NCBI GenBank assembly: GCA_938024995.1
Contig: CALJDU010000013.1
Coordinates: forward strand, 62,001 to 126,000
DNA from: an uncultured bacterium
Lineage (GTDB): Bacteria > Myxococcota_A > Polyangia > Polyangiales > Houyiibacteriaceae
Direction of reading: 5' to 3'
Length of the DNA stretch: 64,000 bases
Shown: positions 27,009 to 35,883 of the stretch, in pieces
Position numbering within the stretch: the first letter of the stretch is position 1
Layout: every line of letters starts with the position of its first letter
Program-made: the position numbers and the translations under genes
Notes under the pieces: generated by a model
Databases searched by the model: none
What the model was told of the DNA's origin: nothing
What the model saw: only the letters and a program-made list of their open reading frames with translations

Positions 27009-30000
27009 TCAAGCGAGCGCCTGGTGGTACTCCTGGAGCGACCGGACGGTCACCTTCCCATCGCGGGCGATGGTCTCCTCAATCGCGGCGGTGGCCGCGG
27101 TGGCCGCGGCGATCGTCGTAAAGTACGGCAGCCCGCTGAGGAGCGTCTGACGGCGGAGCGAACGGCTGTCGCGGATGGCCTTCTGCCCCTCGGTCGTGTT
27201 GAAGACCATCGCGATCTCGCCGCTCCGGAGCCGATCGACCACATCCGGACGGCCTTCTCCAGCCTTGTTCGCGATCGTCACGTTCACGCCGTTGCGCTCG
27301 ATGGCGCTCGCCGTGCCACGCGTGGCCACGATCGTGAAGCCAAGCCCGGAGAGCCTCCGGGCGAGCTCGCTCGCGACGGGCTTGTCGTCGTCCCGCACGC
27401 TGATGAAGATGCTGCCGGCGGTCGGGAGCGAGACGCTCGCGGAGAGCAGCGCCTTGTGGAACGCCTCCGGAAACGTCGCGCCGATTCCCATGACCTCACC
27501 CGTGGAGCGCATCTCCGGCCCGAGGATGGTGTCGACCCCTTGGAACTTCGTAAAAGGGAAGACCGACTCCTTGACCGCGACGTGAGGCGTCGTGACTTCT
27601 TGGGTGAGGCCGACCTCTTCCAGCGTCGCTCCCGCCATCACCTTCGCGGCGATCTGCGCCAAGGGAACGCCGGTCGACTTGCTGATGAACGGGACCGTGC
27701 GTGACGCGCGCGGGTTGACCTCGATCACGTATACCGCGCTGCCGCGGACCGCGAACTGAACGTTCATCAAGCCGACCACGCCGAGCTCAAGCGCGAGGGC
27801 GCGGGTGCTGCTCCGGATGTTGGCTTGCACGTCTGGAGGGAGCGCGTGGGCCGGGAGCACCATCGAGGAGTCGCCCGAGTGCACCCCAGCTTCTTCGATG
27901 TGCTGCATGACGCCGCCGATGACGACCCGTGTCCCATCACTGACCGCGTCGACGTCGACCTCGATCGCGTCCTTGAGGAACTCATCGACCAGGATGGTCT
28001 GCGTCTCGGCGCCTTCGATCGCTTCCAGCGCGACGCGCATGTAGCGCTTGAGGTCTGCGCGGCTGTGCACGATCTCCATCGCGCGGCCACCGAGGACGTA
28101 GCTCGGTCGCACGACGACGGGGAAACCGATGTCCTCCGCGACCGCGAAGGCGTCGTCGACTCCGTTCGCGATGCCGCCGCGCGGCCGCTTGAGCCCGAGC
28201 TTGTTGAGAATCTCGTCGAAGCGCTCCCGGTCCTCCGCGCGGTCGATCGCGTCCGCCGTCGTGCCGAGGATGTTCACGCCCGCCCGCGCGAGCCCGACCG
28301 CGAGCGAGAGCGGGGTCTGGCCTCCGAGCTGAACGATCACGCCGTATGGGTTCTCTTCTTCGACGATGCTCATCACGTCCTCGAACGTGAGCGGCTCGAA
28401 ATAGAGCCGGTCGCTGGTGTCGTAGTCGGTCGAGACGGTCTCCGGGTTGCAGTTGACCATGATGGTCTCGAAACCCATTTCGCGAAGCGCGAAGGCGGCG
28501 TGGACGCAGCAGTAGTCGAACTCGATCCCTTGGCCGATCCGGTTCGGCCCACCGCCGAGGATCATGATCTTCTTGCGGTCGGTCGCTTCGCTCTCCGAGT
28601 TCCGTCCCCACGTCGAGTAGAGGTACGGCGTCTCGGCGACAAACTCGGCGGCGCAGGTGTCGACGCGCGCGTAGATCGGACGCACCCCCGCGCGCAGCCG
28701 CTCTTCCCGAATCGGCGTCCCGGTCAGCGTCTCGATGCGCGCGTCGCTGAAGCCCAGCGTTTTCACCCAGGCGAGCTCCGCGTTCCCCGCGGCGATCTCG
28801 TGCTCGGCTTCGATGAGCTCCGCGAGCTGCGTCAGGAACCAGCGGTCGATCCGAGTGGCCTCATACAGGTCCTCGACCGTGAGGCCGACGCGCAAGGCAT
28901 CCGCGACGTAGAAGAGTCGATCCGCGACCGGCGTCTTGACGACCTCGCGGAGCGCTTCGCGAAGCTCTTCGTCGGAGTACGCTGGGATGTCGAGCCCCTG
29001 CTCACCAGGCGTGATTTCGCCGCTCTCGCGCCACTTGATATAGCGGGCCGCGAGCGCCGGGTAGTCGACCTTGTCGCGCAACGAGACCAGACCGTCGCGC
29101 CCCGTCTCCAGGCTACGCGTCGCCTTCTGGAGCGCCTCTTTGAACGAGCGGCCGATCGCCATCGCTTCGCCAACGGACTTCATCTGCGTGGTCAGCCGTG
29201 GATCGGCGCCGCGGAACTTCTCAAACGCAAAGCGCGGCATCTTCACGACGACGTAGTCGATGGTCGGCTCAAACGCTGCGCTCGTACCCGTGATGTCGTT
29301 CTTGAGCTCGTCCAGCGTGTAGCCGACCGCGAGCTTGGCGGCGATCTTCGCGATGGGGTAGCCGGTTGCCTTGGACGCGAGCGCGCTTGAGCGGGACACG
29401 CGCGGGTTCATCTCGATGACGATCAAGCGGCCATCGTCGGGGTTGATCGCGAACTGGATGTTGCTGCCGCCCGTGTCGACGCCGATCTCCGTGATGATCG
29501 CCCGACCGGCGTCGCGCATCCGCTGGTACTCCCTATCGGTCAGCGTCATCGCGGGCGCGACCGTCAAGGAGTCGCCGGTGTGGACGCCCATCGGATCGAA
29601 GTTCTCGATGGTGCAGATGACCGCGAAGTTGTCCGCGCGGTCCCGGATGACCTCAAGCTCAAACTCTTTCCAGCCGAGGATGCTCTCCTCCACCAGGCAC
29701 TCGTGATTCGGGCTCTGCGAGAACGCCCAGCGGATCGCGCGGTCGAACTCTTCGCGGTTGTAGGCGATCCCGCCTCCGGTACCGCCGAGGGTGAGCGAGG
29801 GACGCAAGATGATCGGGAACCCAATGTCGGTCGCCGCTTCGTGGGCGTCTTCAACCGTGCGCACCGTTTTCGCGCGGGCGCTCTCGAGCCCGATTTTCGT
29901 CATCGCTTCTTTGAAGAGCTCGCGCTCCTCTGCTTTTCGGATCGCCCCGACCTGCGCACCGATGAGCTCGACATCAAACTCGTCCAGCGTTCCATCATCG

Positions 30001-30308
30001 TGAAGCGCCAGCGCGATGTTGAGCGCGGTCTGGCCACCCAAGGTCGGCAGGAGCGCGTCCGGCCGCTCGCGCTCGATGATCGCGCGGACGACCGCAGGGG
30101 TCAGCGGCTCGACGTAAGTGCGGTCCGCAAATTCCGGGTCGGTCATGATGGTCGCGGGGTTGGAGTTGACCAACACGACCTCGTAGCCTTCTTGCTTGAG
30201 CGCCTTCGCGCCCTGGGTGCCCGAGTAGTCGAACTCGCAGCCTTGCCCGATCACGATCGGGCCGGAGCCCACGAGGAGGATCTTCTTGAGGTCGGTCCGC
30301 TTCGGCAT
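27009..30308 (-). CDS. carB: Carbamoyl-phosphate synthase large subunit
   Basis: The ATG at 30306-30308 gives 1099 residues beginning [20 protein letters not shown], the family's start; the frame open further upstream is antisense to the divergent FHA gene. Both synthase halves are present: N-terminal [17 protein letters not shown] and ATP-grasp with [19 protein letters not shown]-terminal half with [17 protein letters not shown] and [15 protein letters not shown]; then the MGS-like allosteric domain at about 960-1099. It makes carbamoyl phosphate for pyrimidines and arginine. CarA, the glutaminase subunit, is not next to it. It is 117 bases from the divergent FHA gene and precedes greA. Confidence 0.96.
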   Translation of the reverse strand: MPKRTDLKKILLVGSGPIVIGQGCEFDYSGTQGAKALKQEGYEVVLVNSNPATIMTDPEFADRTYVEPLTPAVVRAIIERERPDALLPTLGGQTALNIALALHDDGTLDEFDVELIGAQVGAIRKAEERELFKEAMTKIGLESARAKTVRTVEDAHEAATDIGFPIILRPSLTLGGTGGGIAYNREEFDRAIRWAFSQSPNHECLVEESILGWKEFELEVIRDRADNFAVICTIENFDPMGVHTGDSLTVAPAMTLTDREYQRMRDAGRAIITEIGVDTGGSNIQFAINPDDGRLIVIEMNPRVSRSSALASKATGYPIAKIAAKLAVGYTLDELKNDITGTSAAFEPTIDYVVVKMPRFAFEKFRGADPRLTTQMKSVGEAMAIGRSFKEALQKATRSLETGRDGLVSLRDKVDYPALAARYIKWRESGEITPGEQGLDIPAYSDEELREALREVVKTPVADRLFYVADALRVGLTVEDLYEATRIDRWFLTQLAELIEAEHEIAAGNAELAWVKTLGFSDARIETLTGTPIREERLRAGVRPIYARVDTCAAEFVAETPYLYSTWGRNSESEATDRKKIMILGGGPNRIGQGIEFDYCCVHAAFALREMGFETIMVNCNPETVSTDYDTSDRLYFEPLTFEDVMSIVEEENPYGVIVQLGGQTPLSLAVGLARAGVNILGTTADAIDRAEDRERFDEILNKLGLKRPRGGIANGVDDAFAVAEDIGFPVVVRPSYVLGGRAMEIVHSRADLKRYMRVALEAIEGAETQTILVDEFLKDAIEVDVDAVSDGTRVVIGGVMQHIEEAGVHSGDSSMVLPAHALPPDVQANIRSSTRALALELGVVGLMNVQFAVRGSAVYVIEVNPRASRTVPFISKSTGVPLAQIAAKVMAGATLEEVGLTQEVTTPHVAVKESVFPFTKFQGVDTILGPEMRSTGEVMGIGATFPEAFHKALLSASVSLPTAGSIFISVRDDDKPVASELARRLSGLGFTIVATRGTASAIERNGVNVTIANKAGEGRPDVVDRLRSGEIAMVFNTTEGQKAIRDSRSLRRQTLLSGLPYFTTIAAATAATAAIEETIARDGKVTVRSLQEYHQALA

Positions 30309-30425
30309 GGCTCCGAGGTACCCCTCAGAACAGGCGTCCGCAAGCGTCACGAGAGCCCTAGAAACCAGGAGCCCGTGAGCGCTCATGATCGCCGCGAAAC
30401 TGCCGCGGCTGATAAGGTTCAGCCG

Positions 30426-31604
30426 ATGCTCAGCGAGTACTGGATCGAGGTCCGTCGCGATCGCGATGACGAGGCACTCTTGGGAGAGCTGCCTGTTGGC
30501 GAAGGTCTGCTGGTAGGTCGCAGCGAGGCGGCCCAGCTCCGCTTGGACGACCCCTCGGTGCTGCGGTACCACCTCGTGATCAACCCGGCCACGGAGGGCG
30601 TCGAGGTAAGCGCGCAACCCGGCGCTCGCTTCCTCCTCAACGGCACTGCCTACCAAGGCGTCCGCGCGGTCCGTCACAGCGACGAGCTGACCGTGGGCGC
30701 CTACCGCCTCCGCGTCCGCGCGAGCCGGCGGGTCACGATGGGCCTCGAGTTCGAGAACCTGGTTCCGTCGTTCGCCGCGGGCGCCACCAGCCCCATTGAT
30801 GTACGCCGCTTCTTCCGCGTGACCGATCTCCGTGATGAGGAGCCCGTACGCATCGAGAAACGCGCCGCGCTTCGGCTCGACGCGCACGTGCTTCACCGCG
30901 AGGTCCGGCGCGACCGACTCGAGCTCCCGGTCGCGGTCGCGCGATCGAAGGTTCAGGAGCCGCCAAAGACGCCCACCGATGTCCACGCGCCGCTGCTCAA
31001 GGGCACGGTACTGACACGGGTCCTGTCTGCTCCGCACGCTTGCACGTCCTGCTCCGTGAGACGCGGCTACCAGAGCTGCTCCATCTGCGGTGGCGAAGGC
31101 CGGATCTTGGTGAGCGTCGACGGCAACAACCAGGGCGTCTATCGTTCGTGCACCTGCTCTGGCGGCTTGTTGAAGTGCACCTCGTGCGAAGGAACAGGAA
31201 CCGCGCAATGGGCAGAGGCGCTCTTCATCGAGGACCAACGCCATCACATCGCGCGCTTGCTCTGCGGGGACGTTGAGGGGCCGACGTTCATGATGGGAGA
31301 CGCGATCATGAAGACGCCTCCCCCTGAGTCCCTCACGTTCTCCCTTGAGAACGTCGGCCGAGCGCTCTACCGCGGACAAGCGGACCCGAAGCGCGGCGCG
31401 TTTCATGGCTACGACCTCAGCGCGGTGTTGGCGGAAGGCCGCCGAACCGTCGAGGCGATTCAACGTCGCGGGACCGTGAGCGATGCGCGCGTCTTCGCGT
31501 GGCCGTATGAGGCGCGAACGTATCGACTGGGCAACAAGGACTTCCACGTCTTCGCGTTCGTCGACGGGCTCGGCAGACAGCGCGTGGTGAGCGACTTTGG
31601 CTGA
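30426..31604 (+). CDS. FHA protein with DnaJ-like cysteine motifs (paralogue 1)
   Basis: Starting at ATG 30426 gives 392 residues. An FHA-like domain at about 22-100 has [17 protein letters not shown] and NGTAYQGV, but His replaces the second-position pattern of canonical FHA (RYHL). A cysteine module at 206-258 has [18 protein letters not shown] and CTSCEGTG, resembling the CxxCxGxG repeats of DnaJ and zinc ribbons, so it probably binds two zinc ions. The C-terminal 130 residues ([11 protein letters not shown] to VSDFG) are shared with the next gene. I do not know a named family with this architecture. The gene overlaps the start of its paralogue by eight bases. Confidence 0.75.
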   Translation: MLSEYWIEVRRDRDDEALLGELPVGEGLLVGRSEAAQLRLDDPSVLRYHLVINPATEGVEVSAQPGARFLLNGTAYQGVRAVRHSDELTVGAYRLRVRASRRVTMGLEFENLVPSFAAGATSPIDVRRFFRVTDLRDEEPVRIEKRAALRLDAHVLHREVRRDRLELPVAVARSKVQEPPKTPTDVHAPLLKGTVLTRVLSAPHACTSCSVRRGYQSCSICGGEGRILVSVDGNNQGVYRSCTCSGGLLKCTSCEGTGTAQWAEALFIEDQRHHIARLLCGDVEGPTFMMGDAIMKTPPPESLTFSLENVGRALYRGQADPKRGAFHGYDLSAVLAEGRRTVEAIQRRGTVSDARVFAWPYEARTYRLGNKDFHVFAFVDGLGRQRVVSDFG

Positions 31605-32670
31605 AGAAGACGCAAGGCCGGGGCTCGCGATTTATCGCGGCGAAGACCATCTCGGAACGGTCCGCACCCTCCCGCGGCGGTTCACGATTGGTCGCGGCGA
31701 GCACTGCGCGATCGATCTCGACGACGGCGCCGTCAGCCGGTCCGCGCTTACCGGCGCGTTCGCCGAAAACGGCACCCTCTCGTTCACGCGCGTCGCGGGG
31801 TCCTTCACCCAAGTGATGTTCAATGGGGTGCCTGCGGACTATGGCGTCGCGAGCGTTGGCGACCGCCTTCAGCTCGGCGGTCACGTCTTGGAAGTGGTGA
31901 CGGCGGTCTCGGCGGAGCTCGAAGCGAAAGCGTTTCTTCCGGACTTCGAGCGCGCCCAAGCGCGACACGGGCCGCTCGTACGCGGTGGTTGGCTCCGAAA
32001 GCAAGACCTCCTCTCGCTCCAGCCCGCGCTCACTCGAAGGCTCGCCGTGATCCGCCTCGACATCGACGCGACCTGGCGTCAGGTCGACCGTGACGAAGAG
32101 GTGGGTTCCGCGAACACCACGCTCGGGAAAGGTCCGGGACGTCCCAAGCGCGTCGGCGAAGACCAAGAGCTGTCGTTTCTCTCGCGCTTCCTCGGTGAGG
32201 CAACGAAGTGCTACTGCGCACCCAAGGGCTGTCAGTCCTGTGACTACACGTCGACCCTGCGGCGGGTGGAGCGGACGTACATCAAAGACGAGACGACCTG
32301 CCGCCGCCACGTGGAGATGGGGGAGCTAAAGGGCCCGCGCTACCTGCTCAAGTCCGCGATCATGATGTTCGACGCGCCGAGCGCACTCGAGATCAAGCTA
32401 CAGACAACACAGCAAGGCTACCGCGACGCTTCACTGCCACGCGGTGCGACGATGGGCTACGACCTGTCGCACGCGCTTCCCGAAGCGATTCGTCTCTCTG
32501 AGTCCTCGGTTCGCGGCGCGTTGGTATCGCGGGTGCGCGCCTACGGCATCCCGGTGGAGTGGCGACGGTACCTTATCCCGCGAAGCAACCCGCTCGGGCG
32601 CGACCGCTATGCCAACGTCTTCGTGTTCGTGGACGGCGGCGGCAGGCACCGGCTCGTTGCGGACGGCTAA
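31597..32670 (+). CDS. FHA protein with cysteine cluster (paralogue 2)
   Basis: The best start is TTG at 31597, inside the preceding gene; no ATG or GTG is near and the FHA-like domain begins at once, giving 357 residues. FHA-like residues: [23 protein letters not shown] (about 27-49) and FNGVPADYG. The middle has a compact cluster [14 protein letters not shown] (about 207-219), which may bind zinc. The C-terminus ([16 protein letters not shown] to HRLVADG) is clearly related to that of the upstream gene, so the pair arose by duplication. The overlap suggests coupled translation and fixed stoichiometry, perhaps a heteromer. No known function; FHA domains usually bind phosphothreonine. Confidence 0.7.
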   Translation: MAEEDARPGLAIYRGEDHLGTVRTLPRRFTIGRGEHCAIDLDDGAVSRSALTGAFAENGTLSFTRVAGSFTQVMFNGVPADYGVASVGDRLQLGGHVLEVVTAVSAELEAKAFLPDFERAQARHGPLVRGGWLRKQDLLSLQPALTRRLAVIRLDIDATWRQVDRDEEVGSANTTLGKGPGRPKRVGEDQELSFLSRFLGEATKCYCAPKGCQSCDYTSTLRRVERTYIKDETTCRRHVEMGELKGPRYLLKSAIMMFDAPSALEIKLQTTQQGYRDASLPRGATMGYDLSHALPEAIRLSESSVRGALVSRVRAYGIPVEWRRYLIPRSNPLGRDRYANVFVFVDGGGRHRLVADG

Positions 32671-32697
32671 CGTTCGCGAACGACGCGCGAAGCGCGC
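32671..32697. terminator. Two small hairpins between convergent genes
   Basis: Between the stop of the second FHA gene and tsaE lie a palindrome CGTTCGCGAACG (32671-32682) and a GCGCG/CGCGC stem (32685-32697) with an AAG loop. Neither is followed by a U-run, so they may only be weak pause or end structures. Confidence 0.3.
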
Positions 32698-32719
32698 CTG
32701 CGAGTATTGCAGCAGCCGA

Positions 32720-33211
32720 CTAGAAGGCGGACACGAGGCGCTCGTGTCCACAGAGCGCGAAGGTGCGCGCGTGCGGGTCGTCGTCATGCGTCTCGATGAA
32801 GATCCGGAGCGCCACATCCGCGAGGCCGACGTCCGGAAACGCCGATGACAGTCGCTCGCCCCACTCCAAGAACGTGACCGCGCCTTCGATGCGCCCGAGC
32901 CCGAGCTCGATCAGTTCGTCGGGGTGGCCGAGCCGATAGAGGTCCGCGTGAACCAGCGGAGGAGCGGCCTCTTCGTACTCATGCACCAACGCGAACGTCG
33001 GGCTCGTGATGGGTACGTCTTCGGGAACCCCCAGCGCATACGCAAGGCAACGGACGAACGCCGTCTTCCCCGCGCCGAGGTCGCCTGAAAGGATCACGAC
33101 GTCTCCGGGCGAGAGCGCTTTCGCGAGCCTCCTCGCCGCGCTCTCCGTTTCGCTGAGGTCCTTGATGTCGAGCCGCGCCTCGACCGCGGTGTGAATCATC
33201 GCTTTGTCCAT
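32720..33211 (-). CDS. tsaE: tRNA threonylcarbamoyladenosine synthesis ATPase TsaE
   Basis: A P-loop protein of the TsaE (YjeE) family, needed with TsaB, TsaD and TsaC for the t6A37 modification of tRNA. Key segments: LSGDLGAGKTAFVRCLAYALG (Walker A), ITSPTFALVHEYE, VHADLYRLGHPDELIELGLG and VTFLEWGERL, all diagnostic. The longest reading starts at a TTG (33226); the ATG at 33209-33211 gives MDKAMIHTAVEAR and 163 residues, and an ATG at 33199 is a further option. It converges with the FHA pair and is divergent from the peptidase gene only 29 bases away. Confidence 0.92.
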   Translation of the reverse strand: MDKAMIHTAVEARLDIKDLSETESAARRLAKALSPGDVVILSGDLGAGKTAFVRCLAYALGVPEDVPITSPTFALVHEYEEAAPPLVHADLYRLGHPDELIELGLGRIEGAVTFLEWGERLSSAFPDVGLADVALRIFIETHDDDPHARTFALCGHERLVSAF

Positions 33212-33240
33212 GAGCTGCGCGATCAAGCTATAACGCTCTG

Positions 33241-35070
33241 GTGCGCGCCGCCATCCTCACGCTCGTGCTCCTGTGCGCTGTCGCGAGTATCGTCACGACC
33301 CCCGCCGCGGCGCAGGACCACGCCTACATCTTGTCGGCGCGGCTCGACCCGGACGCGCATACGGTCAAGGGCACGGCCGCGATCACCTGGACGAACCAGA
33401 GCACCCTGCCCCAAGACCATCTCTTCCTGCACCTTTATCTCAACGCGTTTCGCGACCGTGAGTCGGTCTTCATGCGGGAGTCGGGAGGACAGCTGAGGAA
33501 CGTCGAGACCACGGGCGTTGGCGGCATTGAGATCACCTCGCTTCAGGTCGATAACCACGACGCCGAGCGAATGACCGAGGGCTTCCCCGAAGCACGCGAA
33601 GACGACGCGACGCAGATGCGGGTCGCGCTCTCTCCCACGGTCGCCCCCGGTGCGCGCGTCACGATCGATGTCGAGTGGGTCGCGACGCTCCCGCCGGTGT
33701 TCGCGCGCTCCGGCTACCACGGCGACTTTTACATGGTCGGTCAGTGGTTCCCGAAGGTCGCGCGTCTCGAGCCCAACGGCGAATGGGCGACGTTCCCGTA
33801 TCACGGACACGGCGAGTTCTACGCCGACTTCGCGACATACGATCTGACGATCGACGTCCCCGAGGACTACGTGGTCGGGGCGACCGGAGAACGCGTGGAG
33901 CACGCGGTCTCCGGCGGACGCGCCGTCTCTCGGTACGTCGCCGAACGTGTTCACGACACTGCCTTCGCCGCCGCGCCTTGGTTCGAGGAGCAGACCGCGC
34001 GCTTTGCGCAACTTGGCGCGGAACACGCGGTCGAGGTGCGCTGCTTGTATCCGCCCGGGTACGACGCCGCGGCCGAAGTGCACGTGCGCACGGCCCTCGC
34101 CGGCCTCGCCCACTTTGGGAACCTCTATGGTCCCTATCCGCACCCAACGCTCACGATCATCGCGCCGCCGCGCGGGGCAGACGGCGCCGCGGGAATGGAG
34201 TACCCGACGCTCTTTACCACCGCGGGAGAGTGGTTCCCGGTGCCCTGGCTCCACAACGCCTGGCACGAAGAGGTCACCGCGCACGAGCTCGCCCACCAGT
34301 GGTTCCAGGGTCTGCTCGCGAGCAATGAGGTCGCGTGGCCGATGCTCGACGAGGGCCTGACCAGCTGGGCGACGCAGGACCTCCTTCGCGCGCTCTACGG
34401 TGAACGCGCCAACGGCGGCTCGCTCGTCGGCATCACCATCGATGGCTTTGAGTTCTCGCGCTTGTTCGCGCTTCGCGGTCGACGGACCCTTCCGCCAGGG
34501 CGCCCCGCGAACGCGTTTCATCGCGGCTATGGGCGATCGGTGTACGCGCGGACCACCGCGATCCTCGAGACCGTCTCGCGCACCTGGGGCCGAGCGCGCT
34601 TCGTTCGCGCGCTCGGTGAGTACGCGCGGCGCCATCGCTTCTCGCACCCGGTCCCCGACGACCTCTTCGCGAGCTTCGATGCGGCCTACTGGCCCGGGTT
34701 CTCAAGCGCGGTGCTCCGCCCCGCGATGCTCGACGGCGCGATCGCCGCGGTGCGCGTTCAACGGCTGGACGAAGAAGCGGTGGTGGTCGAGCGGCTCGGC
34801 GGGCTCCCGATCCCGACCGCGATCGAGCTCCACCACGACGGCGGCGAGATCTCGCGCGTCTCGTTCCCGCAGCGGGACGTCCGCTACTCACGCCCCGTCG
34901 CTGATCCCGCTGGCACCATCACGGGCGTCGAAGTGGACCCCGACCACCACGGCTTGCTCGACCCGGACCGCGCCGACGATTTCGCGCGCGTCGGCCCCGC
35001 GCCAGCCGACCCATGGTTCGCGCGCTTGCTCACCTTCGCGCAGTTCGTCCTCAGCGTGGCCGGGCCATGA
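33241..35070 (+). CDS. M1-family metallopeptidase, secreted
   Basis: A 609-residue protein starting at GTG; residues 1-24 form a signal peptide (MRAAILTLVLLCAVASIV... AAA). An N-terminal beta-sandwich domain (25-200) precedes the thermolysin-like domain with HELAHQ (His348, Glu349, His352) and Glu371 in LDEGLTSW, the HExxH-18-E set of M1 enzymes. GAAGMEYP stands for the GAMEN-like exopeptidase loop. Substrate unknown. No ribosome binding site precedes the GTG, but TATAAC sits at 33229-33234, so a leaderless transcript is possible. The stop overlaps the ATG of the following membrane protein (ATGA). Confidence 0.9.
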   Translation: MRAAILTLVLLCAVASIVTTPAAAQDHAYILSARLDPDAHTVKGTAAITWTNQSTLPQDHLFLHLYLNAFRDRESVFMRESGGQLRNVETTGVGGIEITSLQVDNHDAERMTEGFPEAREDDATQMRVALSPTVAPGARVTIDVEWVATLPPVFARSGYHGDFYMVGQWFPKVARLEPNGEWATFPYHGHGEFYADFATYDLTIDVPEDYVVGATGERVEHAVSGGRAVSRYVAERVHDTAFAAAPWFEEQTARFAQLGAEHAVEVRCLYPPGYDAAAEVHVRTALAGLAHFGNLYGPYPHPTLTIIAPPRGADGAAGMEYPTLFTTAGEWFPVPWLHNAWHEEVTAHELAHQWFQGLLASNEVAWPMLDEGLTSWATQDLLRALYGERANGGSLVGITIDGFEFSRLFALRGRRTLPPGRPANAFHRGYGRSVYARTTAILETVSRTWGRARFVRALGEYARRHRFSHPVPDDLFASFDAAYWPGFSSAVLRPAMLDGAIAAVRVQRLDEEAVVVERLGGLPIPTAIELHHDGGEISRVSFPQRDVRYSRPVADPAGTITGVEVDPDHHGLLDPDRADDFARVGPAPADPWFARLLTFAQFVLSVAGP

Positions 35071-35843
35071 AGCGCGCCCTCCCCGCGACGTTCACGCTCT
35101 ACGCCCTCACGACGCTCTTGAGCGCCACGCCGACCGCGCTCGCGACAAATGCGTGGGCATCCACGTTCGGCCATCCTCGGGGCGCCGAGGGACTGGTGGC
35201 GGGCAGCGCACCCTGGCTGGACGTTTTCCTCACCGTGCTTCGTGGTCACGGCGCGGGGCTGCTGATCTTCGCGGCGCTCGTGACCGCTTTCCTGGTCGCG
35301 GTGACGCCGACGCTCTCCCTCTACTGGATGCGGAGCGTTCGCGACGGCGCCTCGCTCGCGGCGCTCAGCTTCGCGGCTTCTCGAACGCTCGCCGCGCTCG
35401 CGGTCTACATCGTCCACGCCGCCGTCGTCTTCGTCATCGCGGTGGTGGGAGCGTGCGCCGTGGGCCTCTTTCGCTTCGGGCTCAGCGGTCCGGACACGCG
35501 GCTTCACGACCTGGTCGTGCTCGCCGTCATCGGCTTCTTCGCGCTCCTCGCGTTCGGGTCGGGCGCGCTCCGCGACGCGTGGCTGTCTTCGGTGGCGCGT
35601 GGCGAGTCCACCGCGCAAGCGGTCCGGCGAGGCACGCGGGCGACCGGTCGCGGGACCTACTTCGTCTACGTTGGCTACGCGTTACTGGGGCTGGTGATGC
35701 TTGCGTGCGCGAGCCGCGTCGCCCTCGCGATCGACTCCCCACTCGGCGCGCTGCTGGCGAGTCAGGTCTTCGTCTTCCTCCGCTTTGTTGTTCGTTCCCG
35801 CTGGCTGGAGACGACGAAACGGCGCGTGGACGCCGTTTCGTAA
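35067..35843 (+). CDS. Membrane protein of unknown function
   Basis: Starting at the ATG at 35067, which overlaps the peptidase stop by four bases, gives 258 residues. Six hydrophobic segments are visible at about 8-27 (possibly a signal anchor), 65-85, 108-133, 148-168, 200-220 and 228-245. The middle loop has GTRATGRGTYFVYVGY. I do not recognise a family; the pattern is like DUF-type inner-membrane proteins coupled to regulatory or exported enzymes. Coupling to the peptidase gene suggests a common role. The 3' end forms a strong hairpin. Confidence 0.7.
   Translation: MKRALPATFTLYALTTLLSATPTALATNAWASTFGHPRGAEGLVAGSAPWLDVFLTVLRGHGAGLLIFAALVTAFLVAVTPTLSLYWMRSVRDGASLAALSFAASRTLAALAVYIVHAAVVFVIAVVGACAVGLFRFGLSGPDTRLHDLVVLAVIGFFALLAFGSGALRDAWLSSVARGESTAQAVRRGTRATGRGTYFVYVGYALLGLVMLACASRVALAIDSPLGALLASQVFVFLRFVVRSRWLETTKRRVDAVS
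35814..35841 (+). terminator. Strong hairpin at the stop codon
   Basis: An 11-bp perfect stem, 35814-35824 with 35831-35841, six-base loop CGTGGA. It overlaps the last codons and the first base of the TAA stop of the membrane protein gene. It lies between two convergent genes, so it probably limits read-through into the giant TPR gene from either side. A U-run is missing on the plus strand. Confidence 0.5.
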
Positions 35844-35883
35844 AACGAGTCGCACGCGCCGATCGGTTGGAGTGAGCCTCGGG

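Noticed and set aside
30309-31547. 413-residue N-terminal extension of carB
   Set aside because: CarB homologues start at the ATG at 30308, and the extension is antisense to the first FHA gene.
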